A stretch of 14,760 nucleotides of DNA from JBOHWJ01 sp050736615 (GTDB lineage Bacteria > Desulfobacterota > Binatia > Binatales > Binataceae): NCBI GenBank assembly GCA_050736615.1, contig JBOHWL010000212.1, positions 1 to 14,760 on the forward strand, in the 5' to 3' direction. The notes below the pieces were generated by a model that searched no databases, was not told the DNA's origin, and saw only the letters and a program-made list of their open reading frames with translations. Position numbers and translations under genes: made by a program. Positions within the stretch are counted from its first letter, which is position 1; each line of letters begins with the position of its first letter. Shown here in pieces: positions 13,752 through 14,760 of the stretch.

Positions 13752-14760
13752 TGCTGGCGGCGGCATTATGCGTAGCCGCGTTTGTCCTATGCCTCAGCGA
13801 AGGACGTAAGGCCTTATGGCGCGGCGTCGCGGCGGTAATGGTGGTGGGCTACGCCTACGGCATCGTGCGCGCCAACCTGCCGGAAACCATGTCGCATTTT
13901 ACTTTCGACGCGGGCGCGGTGGGTCTTTACCTGGCGATACTGTCGCGTCCGCTCAAACGGATGCAGCGGCTAAGATTGCGGCCGCTGATGCCCTGGATCA
14001 TATGCCTTACCGTATGGCCGATCCTGCTCTTCCTGATTCCGATCCAGGATCCGCTGGTGCAGTTGGTGGGTTTGCGCGGAGCCATCTTTTTTCTTCCGTT
14101 TGTGTTAATCGGCGCGATGCTGGAGAACGAAGATTGGTATCGGCTGGCGTGGGTGTTCGCGGGCTTGAATCTGGTGGCGTTTGTATTCGCCTTGGCGGAG
14201 ACGCATTTTGGCCTGCCCCTCTTTTATCCGCGCAACGCGGTTACCGAGCTTATCTACCGCAGCCGTGACGTGCAGGTGGGCCAGGGCGACGTTTTCCGGA
14301 TCCCGGCGGTTTTCACGCAATCCGCTGCCTATGCGGGCGTGATGGTCGGCACCGTGCCGGTGTTGACGGGCATGCTGAATTTGCAACGCAAGCGCTGGCC
14401 GCGCAACATCTTCCTTGGATCACTGGCGATTGCGGCAATCGGCGTGTTTCTCGCCGCCTCTCGCACACAGGCGGTCTTTCTAATTATGCTGGTGGGCGTC
14501 GCCACCCTGTCGGGCCGGATCAAGACGCTGCCGTGGGCTGGATGGATTGCCGTGTTCGGAATGGTCGCGCTGGTGGTCGCGGCTGTGCCGCGGATGCGCC
14601 GCTTCGCCACGCTCAGCAACTCGAAATATGTCAAGACGCGCGTCGAGGGCAGCATCAACGAAACCTTCCTCACCCTGATGCTCGAGTACCCGATGGGCAA
14701 CGGTCTGGGCGGCGGTGGCACGAGCATGCCGTATTTTCTCAAAGGCCGTCTGCGCAATCC
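13751..14760 (+). CDS. Second Wzy/WaaL-like polytopic membrane protein (3' end outside window)
   Basis: I translated this frame from ATG 13751 to the right edge and found no stop; 336 complete codons are visible. It has repeated hydrophobic segments (about 1-16, 26-42, 54-66, 82-98, 107-122, 132-150, 190-208, 219-236, 240-253, 263-279). A long polar part carries FRIPAVFTQSAAYA (182-195), ASRTQ (236-240, comparable to the SRGG site of O-antigen ligases), and YPMGNGLGGGGTSMPYF (313-329), matching the 'P-x-G-x-GLG' loop of Wzy_C proteins. It is therefore probably a second O-antigen polymerase/ligase-like enzyme, without TPRs so far. ATG overlaps the previous stop (TAATG) and GGGCGG lies upstream, so it is co-translated with the GT-C gene. 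The exact role remains open. Confidence 0.8.
   Translation, partial: MLAAALCVAAFVLCLSEGRKALWRGVAAVMVVGYAYGIVRANLPETMSHFTFDAGAVGLYLAILSRPLKRMQRLRLRPLMPWIICLTVWPILLFLIPIQDPLVQLVGLRGAIFFLPFVLIGAMLENEDWYRLAWVFAGLNLVAFVFALAETHFGLPLFYPRNAVTELIYRSRDVQVGQGDVFRIPAVFTQSAAYAGVMVGTVPVLTGMLNLQRKRWPRNIFLGSLAIAAIGVFLAASRTQAVFLIMLVGVATLSGRIKTLPWAGWIAVFGMVALVVAAVPRMRRFATLSNSKYVKTRVEGSINETFLTLMLEYPMGNGLGGGGTSMPYFLKGRLRN

Noticed and set aside
3101..13852. Shared 13-base string AATGGTGGTGGGCT-like at about 3101 and 13838
   Set aside because: Short Gly/Val-codon-rich match within two coding genes; expected by chance and not a repeat element.
13816..14268. 150-codon plus-strand open frame
   Set aside because: Arg/Gly-rich frame shifted relative to the polytopic membrane protein that starts at 13751, which has convincing membrane segments and coupling to the gene before it.
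1..14760. CRISPR array, tRNA, rRNA, attachment site, toxin-antitoxin or defence genes
   Set aside because: I found no regularly spaced direct repeats, no tRNA- or rRNA-like segments, and no genes of these kinds on either strand.

Overview
The window is GC-rich and uniformly plus-strand coding. It looks like a chromosomal segment of a Gram-negative bacterium: it encodes an outer-membrane polysaccharide export lipoprotein paired with a Wzc-type inner-membrane tyrosine kinase. The lineage cannot be fixed from the sequence. The mix of an archaeal-type (LigB-like) ATP-dependent DNA ligase, a large exopolysaccharide locus and a 'TGTCATTC...GAATGACA' dispersed palindromic repeat would fit a soil lineage such as Acidobacteriota, Binatota or a former deltaproteobacterial group. 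That placement is a low-confidence inference.

Layout. (1) Bases 3-1019 hold the 3' part of an ATP-dependent DNA ligase gene, cut by the left edge and unrelated to the rest. (2) Bases 1020-1484 carry no convincing gene. They hold a weak terminator, a sigma70-like promoter (TTGACA, 18 nt, TAGAAG) and a roughly 230-nt leader rich in inverted repeats. (3) Bases 1485-13751 and onward form an exopolysaccharide/capsule locus. In order it encodes a small secreted carboxypeptidase-regulatory-like protein, a Wza-like export lipoprotein, a Wzc-like chain-length regulator/tyrosine kinase, an O-antigen ligase/polymerase-like membrane protein fused to TPRs, two GT4 glycosyltransferases, a SAM-dependent methyltransferase, a GT-C (ArnT/PMT-like) membrane glycosyltransferase, and a second Wzy/WaaL-like membrane protein that runs off the right edge. 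That last frame has no stop inside the window.

How the genes fit together. The two GT4 enzymes would build a lipid-linked repeat unit in the cytoplasm. The methyltransferase could decorate or cap it. The GT-C enzyme could add sugars from polyprenyl donors on the periplasmic face. One or both Wzy-like proteins would polymerise or ligate the glycan. The Wzc-like kinase would set chain length through phosphorylation of its Tyr-rich tail and couple to the Wza-like outer-membrane channel. No flippase (Wzx), initiating phosphoglycosyltransferase or Wzb-type phosphatase is visible, so the locus probably continues to the right.

The clearest non-coding oddity is an imperfect palindromic repeat of about 130 bp (12207-12338). 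It sits on the 5' end of the GT-C gene and contributes its probable ATG. The small secreted protein that opens the cluster and its hairpin-rich leader are the least explained parts and the best candidates for something new.
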